Source: Copromyces sp. CBS 386.78
Lineage: Eukaryota; Ascomycota; Sordariomycetes; Sordariales; Sordariaceae
Reading direction: 5' to 3'
NCBI GenBank assembly: GCA_030685235.1
Contig: MU839227.1
Coordinates: forward strand, 1 to 64,000
Length of the DNA: 64,000 nt
Part shown: piece by piece, positions 32,634 through 43,964 of the stretch
Position numbering within the stretch: the stretch's first letter is position 1
How the letters are laid out: every line of letters begins with the position of its first letter
Position numbers and translations under genes: made by a program
Notes under the pieces: model-generated
Seen by the model: the letters and a program-made list of their open reading frames with translations, nothing else
Told to the model about the DNA's origin: nothing
Database searches by the model: none

Positions 32634-34034
32634 TTATCTTAACTCAGAAGTAGCTTGAAACCGGTGTGGGGTTTGAAGAATGCATGCACGTCATCCACTG
32701 AACGGCATGTAAATGCGTCAAATAGTGTACTGGCCTCTGACTTTCCTTTGATCCCTCCGAATCCAATGCTTCGTAATCGAGTCTTCTCTTCGAGATCAAA
32801 ATAGTTTGAGTTTGGAGTTAACCAGTAGGTGAGGGTTTTATAATTTTGAACCCAAAGGCCTCTTCAACAATTCTAGGTACGATCCTTTCGGCACTTGATC
32901 AATTCAAGCTTTTGCCGAGTCCTCTTCACATTATCAAGCCACGTAATTGATCGCCTTGGATTATCGTCAGTGTCCAACACTATTGGTCATGTTTTGCTTA
33001 TCATCGGCACGAGCACTAAGGCAAGGGCAGTCACCAAGCCTTGTTGTTCCTGAGCTCCTGAGGTCGTTGATTCTGCCATGTGCTGGAGAATGTAACCATT
33101 GACATCTCAGCATCTACCCAAGAGTAAAGAGGTAAACGGACAAATGCAAGATATGTATGTAGGTATAAGTTTCGAGTTGGCCAAGCCGTGTCACCAAGCC
33201 GGGATCACGTCCCAGATCTCTGAGGGGGGAGTGGACTGTGTGAAACCGTGAGAAATGCGGTGTGTGCGTTCCCCCATTTCCCCCGATTTCACTCCGTGTC
33301 TCGGACAATCTTCTTTCTGATAATCATTATTCCCGGTGAATGTCCCGATCTAGCTTGGTTTAGACCCAAATTGCACAATGAGGGATCTAGAGGAGTGCGC
33401 GCGTGTCCCGTCTTGACTGATGACCCCACCACCTCACTGCAAGGGTTGCCCCACGATTTGCATTCCCCTGTCCCTGTGTCTGGTCCGGTGGCCCCCCCTG
33501 CCCCCCTTCTCAGCGACCCTTCCAGCCTGTTTCGTCCGGGACAGCGCCCGAAAGATGTCAGGTGGCCCTTCCACTTGCGCGCCAAACCCGGGCGCCTGAA
33601 TTTCCGATGACGGCAGGACGGGCCCGGACAGGAGGGATCCTGGAAGCCTTGCTGCAGTGAAACTCAACAAACTCATCTCTTGACCGCCAACTCTTTTTCG
33701 CTCTGATTCTCTTTCCCCGTCTGTCTTTTCATATCTCCATGTCGGAGCCCCCAACACAGCCCACCCAGCCATGAACCATTTCCGACTCCCTGGCTTCCGG
33801 TCCCATCAGTCGCCAGCACTCCACAACTCGGTAACCTAAAAACAACAACCACTGCACGCTACTGCGCCTACTCTTCTCCCGCTTACGCTACCCTGTAGAC
33901 TAGAGCCCGAATCCCTACACTTGCGCCTACAAGGGGACCCTCTTCCGTCACCGCGGGCCTCCGTTTCGATACCCGACTCGAACCCTCGACCTAACATCCG
34001 ACGCCGTGCTACGAACCTTCAGTACCATACTCCA
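32634..34034. other. Intergenic: upstream region of the patatin-like lipase
   Basis: Normal GC content and no supported gene. Overlapping frames around 33248-33772 on both strands do not look like protein. The last 250 bases, with CT-rich and AACAACAACC stretches, suit a promoter and 5' UTR. Confidence 0.5.
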
Positions 34035-36521
34035 ATGACCGACCTTCTCGTCCACGGGCCGCCAGGCATCCGTGTCAGCCCCAGCGGCGCCGATGGCAGC
34101 GATTGTGGCACCCAAAAGGCATCTTCCCAACCCTTGGCTTCGGCTCTCAAGAAAAAGAATAGCAGGGTCGAGAAGCACGTCGCGTTCCGGCCCCTCTCGA
34201 AAGTCATCCGCAGTGCCGGCAACTACGTTCTGTCATGGCGAGACGGCCTCACTCAGCCCGAGAGGGAAAACAAGCGGAGGATCGAGGAGAGGATGCGGCT
34301 CCTAGAGGACGTCATGCACAATGTTTGTACAACTATTCACAACAATCCATGCTGCTCCACGTCACACCTCCGACAACGCTGACCATTCTTCTGTCACATT
34401 CAGGCCACCAGCGCAGAGGAATGGGAAACGGCCGCCAAGGAACTCGACCACCTTGAAGGCAACGACGCGTGGAAACTCGATCCCTCGACCGGCGACTACC
34501 ACCCCGATATCATCGAGACCAAGCTCCGAGACCTGGATCATGCTCGGGAAAATGGCGACACAAGGGAAATGATGTATCTGGTCCGTACGGCCCTCTCGCG
34601 CGACCTCGGCGGAATGGGCAACATCGACTTGTACCGCCATTCGTATGTCGGGACCAAGAAACTGATCGAGGACTATGTTGACTCGGCCGTCAAAACCATC
34701 GACGCTCTGGTGGACCAAAGCACCCAAACGTTGCCTGCCGACATGGAGACCAAGGATTTGTTGGAGGGCATGTTGTACGCCAGACAGAGCTTTGGGAGAA
34801 GCGCCCTTCTTCTGAGTGGAGGGGCTACTTTTGGCATGTCGCATATCGGTGTCATCAAGTCCCTGTTTGAAGCGAATCTTTTGCCTCGCATCATCTCGGG
34901 CGCATCTGCTGGTTCCATTGTGTGCTCTGTTCTGTGCACTAGGAAAGACGAGGAGATCCCCGACCTGATCCAGCACTTTCCTTATGGCGATCTCGACGTA
35001 TTCGAGGGTCCCAAAGACGGCATCTCCGACAGGTTGCGCAGACTTTTGACCCAAGGGAGCTGGGCCGACATATCGAATCTCACCCGAGTGATGCGATCCC
35101 TGCTTGGCGACCTGACTTTCCAGGAGGCTTACAACCGGACTCGAAGGATATGCAACATTTGCGTTTCGACCGCATCTATTTACGAGCTCCCTCGCTTGTT
35201 GAACTACATTACGGCTCCGAATGTCATGATCTGGTCCGCAGTGGCTGCTTCGTGCTCCGTCCCACTTGTGTTCCAAGCAGCTCCGTTGCTGATCAAGGAT
35301 CCTACGACCGGCGCCCATCTTCCATGGAACCCCACACCCCAACACTGGATTGATGGCTCTGTAGACAACGACCTACCAATGACCCGTCTCGCCGAGATGT
35401 TCAATGTCAACCATTTTATCGTTTCCCAGGTCAATCCCCACATCGTTCCCTTTCTTTCTAAAGATGACAGGTTATATCCGCGGAACCATCCCGGGCGGCT
35501 TCGCCAACAAAAGGCTGCCGCCCAAGAAAACAACAGCGAGTGGCTCTATTACCTCACCACTCTAGCCAAAGATGAGGCCGTCCACCGACTGCATTTCCTT
35601 ACCGAGTTTGGCATCTTTCCCGGTCTCCTGACCAAGCTTCGCTCCATCCTTAGTCAGCGATATTCTGGGGACATTACCATCCTGCCAGAACTTTCAATCC
35701 AAGACCTCCCTCGCATTCTCAAGAACCCGACACCCGAGTTCATGATCCGCAACTGTCTCATAGGTGAACGAGCAACCTGGCCGAAACTGAGCCGGATTCG
35801 AGACAGGTTGGCCATCGAGCTGGCCTTGGACCAAGCCGTCCACGCCCTGCGGGCCCGCGTTGTTTTTGGTAAGAGCCAAGTCGACCTCCGTCGCATCAGT
35901 GGTGCCACTCTCGGCCCAGCTGTCCAGCCCACTCCCGGCTTCATGCGCCCTCCATCCTCGGGGGAGGCTACCCCTGGCGAGAATCAGCATCATCGCACCC
36001 GGCACCATCACCGCAGAAGCTCCGCTAGCAGCGTTCAGATCCTCGCCTCTCGACACAGAAAGATGTACCAAAGCCATGATGATGACTACCTAACCGATGA
36101 CCAATCCGAAGAAGACGAGCGTCTGGAGATGAGCTACCGCAGAGGTGCCCACACTCGCCCTGGGAGCGTCACTCCGCACGCCCGAGCGCCGGTTGCTCAC
36201 ACTCTCGCAAAGCCGCGGTTGCAGAGGTCCGCTAGGAGCGCAAGCCACATGCGGGAAGGAAGACCTTGGTCCCAGGTTCACACGCATCCTCATCATACCC
36301 ACGGTCAAAGCCATGGCCTCCATCAGGCATCTCATGCCCTGCAGCAACTCGTTCAGGACGGCTCGGCAGGGGACGAACGACTCTTTGACTTCTCCAGACC
36401 TCTGTCGCCGCCCACGAGTCATGCGGGGAATTCTTCGACTGTGGGCGTAGATGAGACGCCCGGGGAACAGCATGTGAGACATTCGGACGCGGATGATGAG
36501 AACCAGAGTGATTCTGTGTAG
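34035..36521 (+). CDS. Patatin-like phospholipase / triacylglycerol lipase
   Basis: Two exons, 34035-34322 and 34404-36521, with an 81-nt intron (GTTTGT...TCAG); 801 residues. The N-terminus has the conserved helical segment before the catalytic domain (SWRDGLTQPERENKRRIEER, then WETAAKELDHLEGNDAWK), typical of the TGL3/4/5-SDP1 type. The patatin domain has a glycine-rich oxyanion motif SGGATFGMSHIG (about 234-245), nucleophile GASAG (Ser264) and catalytic Asp413 in WIDGSVDNDLP. The C-terminal 200 residues are basic, His/Ser/Pro-rich and probably disordered (HTHPHHTHGQSHGLHQ). Such enzymes hydrolyse triacylglycerol or phospholipid at lipid droplets. The chosen ATG is the first in frame; the frame extends 5' without an ATG. 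Confidence 0.92.
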
Positions 36522-37293
36522 GCTGGGTGCTTGTTAGAGGGGGTCTACTGGGTGGCTGTTTTGGGTTAAATAAGGATTTATTATGCAGTATTGGTTAGTT
36601 AGGAGAACGGCGTATTGGGATCAAGGATGGAGGGGTTGCGGGAGTCCATGAAAGACATGACATGGGGAAGATCGCATAAGGCTGAATGACAGCGTAGACA
36701 TTCCATTGGTATCATTACTACCCTATTTTTGGATACCCGAGCACATCCTGTTGCTAAATACATACACACTATTAGTTCACGGCCACGAGTCCTGCACTCA
36801 TCACCGGCATTATTTGTTCCCATCCCAATGTCACAGTCAAGCACCACGCAATATGCACCCTCCTTCTCTCTTTACTCCTCTTTTCGCCCCTTCTTCACAC
36901 CCCTCTTTGCTTCTCTCTTCGATTAATCGGATCACGAGCACACCAACCGCGGATCAGCCTGGTACTCCTTATACTCTGGACGAGATGTGCCCTGAACCGT
37001 CCAAAACCTTACAGGGACATACAGAAATGCCTAGGCGCCGATCGACAAAACCTTTACGATATTTACCTTGGCATATCGAACATCGGAATTAGCATATTCT
37101 GGATGATCAGATACAAGACGCATAGTGAAGCCGACCCGAGGTCATGAGCTGACATACCGACCAGTTTTTAACTGGCATACCATCAAAATGTCTTCGACTT
37201 CTTCGCTTTGGTCTCTTACACCTTTGAGCTATAAAGATACAGCCAAGACCCGCTATTCTACATGACAGCTAACATATTAATAGAAAGAGTACT
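36522..37293. other. Intergenic
   Basis: Includes the lipase 3' UTR. CT-rich patches lie around 36860-36930. No supported gene. Confidence 0.45.
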
Positions 37294-37301
37294 TTAAGAT
37301 T

Positions 37302-37929
37302 GAGAATGTCTTTTCGGACCGTAGTAAAAGTCTTCATATACCGTAGCCCCACCCTTCCCGCGCGCCAAGCTACGCTAATGCACACCAAAATTTTTGAGCC
37401 AATTAAATCGCTCGCATCCAAATCGCGGTCCACACTCTACTTTCGCCCACCCAGATGTGCACCCAGATATGCACCCAGATGTGCACCCAGATGTGCACCC
37501 AGATGTGCACCCTCCCTATAATCAATCAAACCACTATCGCACGTATTACGAGATATCGCTAAGTAAACAACGCGCTTTCGTCTGGCTAACAGTCGCTGAC
37601 AATTGCTGACAGTTGCTAACAGTTGTTGATAGTTAGTTGAGCGATTCAATTGAGCGATGTGCGACCGTTTGCGACCGTACCGCTAAGTGCGCTGTAAAGT
37701 GCGCTGTAAAGTGGCCAATCTGGGTGCATATCTGGGTGCACATCTGGGTGCACATCGGGGTGTACATCTGGGTGGGCGAAGTAGAGTGTGGACCGCGATT
37801 TGGATGCGAGCGATTTGATTGGCTCAAAAATTTTGGTGTGCATTAGCGTGTATTAGCGCGCGGGAAGGGTGTAAGTGGGTGGGGCTACGGTATGGGAAGA
37901 CTTTTACTACGGTCCGAAAAGACTTTCTC
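37302..37929. mobile_element. hAT-like MITE with long arms and internal 12-bp repeats (628 bp)
   Basis: Inverted arms of about 210-220 bp begin GAGAATGTCTTTTCGGACCG (left) and GAGAAAGTCTTTTCGGACCG (right, complement). A perfect 8-bp duplication TTAAGATT flanks them (37294-37301 and 37930-37937). Each arm ends inside in tandem CACCCAGATGTG units (about five at 37449-37512, four or so complementary at 37717-37776). The centre (about 37520-37710) is unique. Right and left arms differ by a small CACTTACAC-type indel. No coding capacity and no RIP. Assignment to hAT rests on the 8-bp duplication. Confidence 0.88.
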
Positions 37930-38054
37930 TTAAGATTTGGGTGGGGGCGGGTGGGTAGTATTACTCTACTTCAATCTCTACGGTTCAAAAAGCTCAACGA
38001 CGTTCGCCTCTTCTCCTTCGCATCATTTCGTTGTGCCTCTCGAGCCCTCTCCTC

Positions 38055-39011
38055 CTAGGATTTATCCAGCTCCTCGCCTTCCTCCTCCTCATCATCGTCG
38101 TTGTCGGTCACCCGGCCGGCCATGGCAGCACTCGAGGCTGTGTTTTCGCCGAGGACTGGGGAGGAGACGTTGTGGCGGGGGGAGCCGTCTTCGTCAGACA
38201 TCTCGGTGAAGACGTCAGTTGCACCCTCTGCGGAAATGGAGCTGCTGGTGGCATCATCGTGGTGTTGATCGGGACCGTGGTTGGAGCGGATGCTCTCACT
38301 CCAGGTATGCACCAAACTAACAGCGTCATCCATCTCTTCGTCTGCCGCCCTTGGTCATTCATCTCTTCGTTGTCTTCGGTTCCTTCCTTGTCTTCCGTTT
38401 CTTGATCGCCTTCCACGTCTTGATCCTCTTCCATCTCTTCGTCGCCACTCATCTCTTGGTGGTCTTCTATCTCCTCGTCTTCTTCCATTTCCACGTCGCC
38501 GTCGGAGTCGTGAATACCGCTCCATTCGCTGGTATCGCTCCAGCTGTCGGACTCCCCATCGTTCTGACTTCCATCCGGGTTGTCATTTGGGTTGCCATCC
38601 GAATCCGTGGTGTTGGCAAATGTACCGTTGGGCGAGTCATCGTTGCCTTCGTTGACATTGTTGTTGGGTCCATCATCAGTGTTGGCATTCTCAGACGCGA
38701 CACCCTCTCAGGTGCCATCAGTCTCTCCATCTCCCGCAACCTTGAATCTGACGAATGATGTTGACGACCCGTTGATCGCCGTGAAGCCGCTTGACTTCAG
38801 TCATCTAAAGAAGATCCCTGTACATCTTATCGAACCCGCCAGGGAGCAGAGCAAAACCACTGCGCTTGCGAATCTCCTCCTCGGAATGGGGATGAACTTC
38901 TCCATTCCCAAGAGCAACCTCTGCCAGTGACGACGTGACCGCTTCGTCTGCTGCGTTGATGACTCCTCTCAGTGTCTCCTCAACCCGGATGACGTCGTGG
39001 AGTAGCGGCAT
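38055..39011 (-). pseudogene. Broken gene for an acidic protein, unknown family
   Basis: The minus strand shows protein-like text in two frames. From 39011 it reads MPLLHDVIRVEETLRGVINA to GGFDKMYRDLL, then a TAG at 38807-38805, then MTEVKRLHGDQRVVNIIRQI. A second frame carries a long Asp/Glu/Asn-rich stretch (NTDDGPNNNVNEGNDDSPNG and on to DVEMEEDEEIEDHQEMSGDE), preceded by an in-frame TGA at 38710-38708. Near 38345 the text shifts back to the first frame (MDDAVSLVHTWSESIRSNHG to DDDEEEEGEELDKS). Conventional GT-AG introns that repair all breaks were not found, so I call it a pseudogene. An intron-rich live gene is possible. Confidence 0.45.
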
Positions 39012-39931
39012 TAGCTGTGCGGTTACGCTTGGAGCTTGGGTCTGCGAATGCTCGGGGCTAGGGCTGCCCGAACGACTCAGTTGCTTGAGACAAAGGGAAT
39101 TCCTCGTGCGCTTCCCGGAGAAGTGGAATGAGCTAGAAGAGGAAGAAGAAGCCTAGACCGGAGAGTCTCGATAAACAGACCGACGGCAATAAGTGCGCCC
39201 GGTACGCAGTGAAAGGGAAGCGCAGCCGAAGTGAAGGGCGCAAAGCGGAAGGCACGACCCTCTTGGGCAGACGTGAGGGCAGAAGCCTAAATTTACGGGA
39301 AGGAGTGTCTGTAAAGGCAGGCCGACCTGGTAAGTGGATGCCAGGGCACGGACTTCGGCCTGAAAACCATCTCATCGAGCCCACGGCCTTCACGAAGGAT
39401 CCTCCGCATCCTGAGCTTGATGAAGGTGTTGCGATTCCATCGTTCTTGTGAAAGGCCGTGTCAAGTTAACCAAAACAACAAAGCATATTAAGAGGTTAAA
39501 ATAAAGTGGAGGGCAGGACTGTTGAAGCCATTCCTATGTCTTGGCATTCTTGGCATTAGTGGACTACCCTGTATATAAGTCGGACTTGCAATACGAACAG
39601 CACATGGAAAATATCTGGTATCAACCGTTTATCAAGTGTTTTCATCCAAGTCGAAAGATTCAATTCCCCAACCACCTTTCTCCATCAAATCCTGTCTTCT
39701 TATTGTTCTTTGTGGACCTAGAGTGGTCAACACCGGCCACCCGCCCCAAACGATGCCGCTATCCTCGCGTGTAAGTGACATGACAAAACCCTAACCCTCC
39801 CCTTTCTAACTCGGAGCCCAACCATCCGAAAACCATGACTATCATCTCTATATTCAAGCCATACTGACTATCTTGAGTCTCTGATCAGGCACATAATACT
39901 CCTCGGATATCGTTCCGCCCGAATCAACTCC
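39012..39931. other. Intergenic
   Basis: No convincing gene. Short frames at 39133-39451 on both strands overlap and lack domain features. Confidence 0.45.
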
Positions 39932-40930
39932 CTAGAACCTCCCCCAAGGCACCTCCAGCGCGCCGTCCTCCATGCCCGTCACCACCTGAATCCGCTTCGA
40001 GTCTGCAAACCGAAAGTACACCGTCCAGGACTTCCTAACGCCCGGCCAAGTATCCTTCTTCCAAAACGCGTTCGTCATCCGGATCTGGCCCCTCCTCCCC
40101 TCCAAGAACTTGGCCAGTTCCTGCAACACCGACGGCGTCTCGATGCGTTCCGGCCCGTACAACGCCGCCAGAATTTCCACCGAGCCGTTGTAAGGAAGTC
40201 CCGTCCGCCACGGTCGATTGATGGTTTGTGCAAACTGTGACATTTCTTCTGCGGGCTTTTGCTCTCTCGCATCGGCGTCCTTGTCCGCCCTGATGCTAAG
40301 GACGACCGTATGCTCTGGAATGTTGAGCAGATGCACTCCCGCATTGTTGTTCAACCCCTCGAATTGGTAGAGCACTGTCAAGGTCTTTGTGGCTCCATAA
40401 GCCGGATCGGGCGTCAACACCTTCCAGAGATTGCACATGTCGAAAGTGATGCTGTCGTCTGATGCCACCATGGCCCGGATGTCGTCTGTGACGCTGACGC
40501 CACCCCAGGTAGCGCCGATAATCATCAGTCGGGGCGACTGTTTGGGATGATGGGGGAACATGTTGTCGTGATGGCCTGCTTCTTGGTAGGCTGGACTGGG
40601 ATCGCCGTCACTGCTGCCCATGTAGATGTCGGTCTTTGGGTATTCGGAACCTTGGTCCTTGCCGTCGCTGCTAATGTTCTCCCAGTCGTTGAGCATCGTC
40701 ATGATTGGCGTCAGAGAAGATGTTTGTAGTATCTCGTAGGAGCTGGCCAAAGCACCGTGTACAAGGTTGAGAGAGAACCGTGAGATGTAAAAAATGATGA
40801 AAAGAAATCCAGCAGCAATCAGGAAAGCTACCAAATCAGCTGCTAGTTCTACTGCCTTTAGGACCCGTCCGTGGTTAGCCAGCCGTGGCCTCTGGGACGG
40901 TGCCGCTCTTGGGAGGACTCGCTTGGCCAT
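39932..40930 (-). CDS. Membrane-anchored hypothetical protein
   Basis: Single exon, 332 residues, starting MAKRVLPRAA at the first real ATG (the frame opens two codons earlier with TTG). A basic N-terminus is followed by one strong membrane segment (about 30-50, LAADLVAFLIAAGFLFIIFY), then a polar linker. A domain of about 133-213 follows (PRLMIIGATWGGVSVTDDIR to KTLTVLYQFEG and HTVVLSI). Its form, 'I..A.WGG..VTD.I' then 'KTL.V.Y.F', resembles the small beta-rich domain appended to some J-proteins and bacterial proteins (DUF3395-like); this is tentative. The remainder (about 214-332) is unassigned. Probably a type II single-pass membrane protein. Confidence 0.75.
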   Translation of the reverse strand: MAKRVLPRAAPSQRPRLANHGRVLKAVELAADLVAFLIAAGFLFIIFYISRFSLNLVHGALASSYEILQTSSLTPIMTMLNDWENISSDGKDQGSEYPKTDIYMGSSDGDPSPAYQEAGHHDNMFPHHPKQSPRLMIIGATWGGVSVTDDIRAMVASDDSITFDMCNLWKVLTPDPAYGATKTLTVLYQFEGLNNNAGVHLLNIPEHTVVLSIRADKDADAREQKPAEEMSQFAQTINRPWRTGLPYNGSVEILAALYGPERIETPSVLQELAKFLEGRRGQIRMTNAFWKKDTWPGVRKSWTVYFRFADSKRIQVVTGMEDGALEVPWGRF

Positions 40931-42352
40931 TTTCAATGTTGTGGCAAGGGTCTTTCGTCAACGTTACGCGGGCTATTGATTGGTGATGGTGAGATCCTCT
41001 CTTTGCTTCGTTGGACACTGGCGAATGATGGTCGGCGATTGTGTGGTTTCCCCCAAGAAGGAATTGGGCAAACGGGTTAGCTCAAAGGTCTTGTGCCTGT
41101 CAGGATCTAATTGAGGTTCCAGGATTGGTGCCCGCCCAGGTCGACATATGCAGTCGGCAGTCAGTCGTCAGGCAGACATGAGGACGATATCCGTCGGTTT
41201 GTTCGGAAATACGCAGTACATGCAAGTTAGGGGCGAGGCATTGAGGCTCTCGGTTCCTCGGAAGATGATTTTCTACAATAAGGTATGTCGACTTAATATC
41301 TGCTCCCGCATCCATGGTATCAATCCAGAGGCCAAGAGCATTCTCAACTGGCAACCCGGAAGAAATATTCGAGAGAAGGCTTCTCTGGCAGGCGATCGAC
41401 AAGTTTTATGGTACGTCGAAACTGATGGCTCGTCAGTGTAATACACCCCGGACACCCTGCCACGCATTGTTACATCTTCATTACACATACGGACCAAAGT
41501 CCAACACATTTCCTGGATCCAACAATCCCTCAAAGACTCTGGCCGACGCGTTTTCGGTTTATTACGAGGCATATCGCAGTTTTGCAACTGCTCTTCTTAA
41601 GTAGAGTAATGCGAGGGGTATTGGGACTGGCCAAGTTCACTCTACAAACACTCGATGGCTTGCCAGCCTAATCACCTAACGGAATCTTCAACCCATGACC
41701 TCCCCTTACCCAATGCCGATGCAACCCCATGTCCTCTATCTTATAGCTAGCTCTGCCTACTTAGGATCCTTGCTAATGCTCAACTGGGTCACAGCTAGGA
41801 TCGCAATGGGCACCACATCAAATCTTTGGTGGCATGATCGCTCGACGGATGTTCCGCCAAGTTGTCATACTACACGGGTGTTCTTGTCAAGGATACAACA
41901 TCTCCGAGTTAACTGGCACGATGGAAAGCGAACAAGCCTACAACGATGTGCTTTCAGCTCCATCTGAGCGGAGCTACAGAGACTTGTGCTACCTGTGACA
42001 ACAGTTACCATGGGACCCAGCTACCAGAATCGACAAAGGACCGAACAATAACTGGAGGATGGTAGCAAACGTGTCGGTCATACAGCTAACGCGGCCACGA
42101 CTTTTTGACAGCTGGTGTATCGTTTGGCCCATCTCGTGTGTCGGTTACACTCTTCGCCCTCATCGTCATATGTCCCAAAGTATCGAATAGGGGCATATAT
42201 GGGTAGGTGGAGATGTCAGCTTTTTCCAAAGATGCTTGGGACTTTTAATATGAGTCCTGAGCTTCTAGTTTACCAGTCAAAGTCAGGCAAATATTCAGCT
42301 TGAACGTCTGCGAGGTAGCCCCAACCTACCAGCATCCCTGCAACACTTCGAG
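40931..42352. other. Intergenic, 1.4 kb
   Basis: Lies between divergent genes and should hold both promoters. Open frames near 41100-41604 and 41695-41967 have no protein-like features. No repeat was recognised. Confidence 0.45.
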
Positions 42353-43240
42353 ATGAGTCCGCAATCGCTCAACACATCACACGCCCTCCTCTTCCTCCTC
42401 TCTTGGGTTACTCTAGGGCTAGCAGGACCACCCAGACACAAACATGTAGTCCGGGACGTCCCCAGCGCCTTGACCAGCACTCAAACCGTGGACGAAACCA
42501 CATACTACAGTCAACCGACCGAGTCCTATACCTCCCTCCCACCACTCTGGCCGCCACGACCAACACCACACAGCAGCACGGACTCGGCATCTACATTGTC
42601 ATCAACAACATCATCACCAGAGTATCCTTACAACACAGAATCCGACACCACCACCACGTCCTGGACCTTCACACCAAGTACCACTTGGAACTTCACCACA
42701 CCTAATACAACCTGGACCGGCTACCCCGTCCACACCACGTACTCGAACGTCACAACACCCATCACCCACTTCAACGTCACCACCCCTTACAAGACCTGGT
42801 CCACCCCCTACTTCACCTGGTCCAGCTACTCCGACACCTGGGGCGACCACAACACCTACCCAACGCCTAGCAGTGCAGTCCAAGATGAAACAACGACCAT
42901 CTCCGTCATCAAGACCTTCACTTCTTTTACCACTACCGTGGTATCCACGACCGTCAAGCCGTTATCTACAAAGCAACCATCCAGAACATTATCCGAGCCG
43001 CTCACTTTCAAGACTACACCGTTCGCAAACCTCACGACGTTTACTTCCCCAAAGTGGACAACGGTCCCTATCGCTTCGCTGACGGGTACTCCGTTCTGTT
43101 CGAACGCGGCGGATCCGGATAATGGGGTGGGAAATCATTGCGTTTGTGAGAATGGGGAGACGGTGGGGGTAATTCCGTTTAGTAAGGGGGGCAATGCCAG
43201 TGATTATCAGCCTTGTGCTTATACTACTGTTGGGTACTAG
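42353..43240 (+). CDS. Secreted Thr/Ser-rich cell-surface-type protein
   Basis: Single exon, 295 residues. The signal peptide is about residues 1-25 (ALLFLLSWVTLGLAG). Most of the mature protein is Thr/Ser/Pro/Tyr-rich with several N-x-T sites (NFTTPNTTW, YSNVTTP, HFNVTTP) and loose repeats of TTW/TPYxTWS, expected to be heavily O- and N-glycosylated. The C-terminus is a short Cys-containing module (FCSNAADPDNGVGNHCVCEN to SDYQPCAYT) with four Cys, possibly two disulfides. No GPI signal is obvious, as the protein ends CAYTTVGY. Probably secreted or wall-bound; function unknown. Confidence 0.8.
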   Translation: MSPQSLNTSHALLFLLSWVTLGLAGPPRHKHVVRDVPSALTSTQTVDETTYYSQPTESYTSLPPLWPPRPTPHSSTDSASTLSSTTSSPEYPYNTESDTTTTSWTFTPSTTWNFTTPNTTWTGYPVHTTYSNVTTPITHFNVTTPYKTWSTPYFTWSSYSDTWGDHNTYPTPSSAVQDETTTISVIKTFTSFTTTVVSTTVKPLSTKQPSRTLSEPLTFKTTPFANLTTFTSPKWTTVPIASLTGTPFCSNAADPDNGVGNHCVCENGETVGVIPFSKGGNASDYQPCAYTTVGY

Positions 43241-43322
43241 GGGGGGGAGGAAGTAGTGTTAGGGGAAATGGAAAGACCCACCGGGGATTATAAGGCATCA
43301 ATTCTCAGACTACTTTCAACAT

Positions 43323-43394
43323 GGTCCGCTGGCTCAATGGCAGAGCGTCTGACTACGAATCAGGAGGTTCCAGGTTCGACCCCTGGGTGGATCG
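43323..43394 (+). tRNA. tRNA-Arg (anticodon ACG)
   Basis: A full cloverleaf folds: acceptor GGTCCGC with GTGGATC, D arm GCTC/GAGC, anticodon stem TCTGA/TCAGG around loop CTACGAA (anticodon ACG), and T arm CCAGG/CCTGG around TTCGACC. Box A is TGGCTCAATGG and box B is GGTTCGACCCC. No intron. Decodes CGU and, after inosine modification, CGC/CGA. Confidence 0.95.
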
Positions 43395-43399
43395 AGTTA

Positions 43400-43406
43400 T
43401 TTTTTT
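43400..43406 (+). terminator. RNA polymerase III terminator
   Basis: A run of seven T residues begins 6 nt after the tRNA-Arg discriminator base, the usual pol III stop signal. Confidence 0.8.
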
Positions 43407-43790
43407 CTTTTGCTTCTTTTGTACATCTTCCTCTCGCTTCTTTTTTCCCTCCGAATAGTACCAACTTCGAAACAAAATCTTTCTGTTAGGCTTCCAGCAG
43501 GATGATGTGTAATAGCATGATTGCCAGCCCTAAGCATTGTACACATCATCAGCCTCAAAAACCCTCTCTGTTAGAATAAAGTGCTGACAATGGAGCAGTT
43601 GTCATCACCAAACCGGCGTTTTAGGCGCAATCATCATAAATTGTTCTGACATGCAGCTTACACGGCGGCACATGCACTTCACCAAATCAGACAAGACGCT
43701 ATGAAACAAGCATTCAGCCTCCTTTGCATTTCCCATCTTAAGCTCCTACTTCAATCCTCCTTCAACATCTCCATTTCCACCCCCGAATCC
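43407..43790. other. Intergenic between tRNA-Arg and the Copia insertion
   Basis: GC-balanced and no gene supported. It ends at 43790, directly before a Copia LTR. The five bases AATCC (43786-43790) are the candidate target duplication, but the partner is not in the window. Confidence 0.45.
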
Positions 43791-43964
43791 TGTCAGATTG
43801 TAGGGTGGAGATCTCGACCAGATGAGGCGAGTCCCAATCACCTGATTAAGGTCTTGGCATTTCCGGGATACCCGAGCACCCCCCCAACCTTCTAGAGCGG
43901 ATTAGTCACATAGCCAATTTTCAAATAGTTTAATCAACTAAATTATATACTAATAAATCTGACA
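43791..43964 (+). repeat. 5' LTR of Copia element 3
   Basis: 174 bp, matching in reverse orientation 27611-27784 and 20888-21061. It retains more CA/TG dinucleotides than the other two copies. Confidence 0.9.

Noticed and set aside
37449..37512. Regularly repeated short units considered as a CRISPR-like array
   Set aside because: Units are contiguous 12-mers without spacers, in a eukaryotic MITE; a plain minisatellite.
37394..37846. Open frames full of HPDVHPDV-type repeats
   Set aside because: They are translations of the CACCCAGATGTG arrays in the MITE arms on both strands, not a repeat protein.
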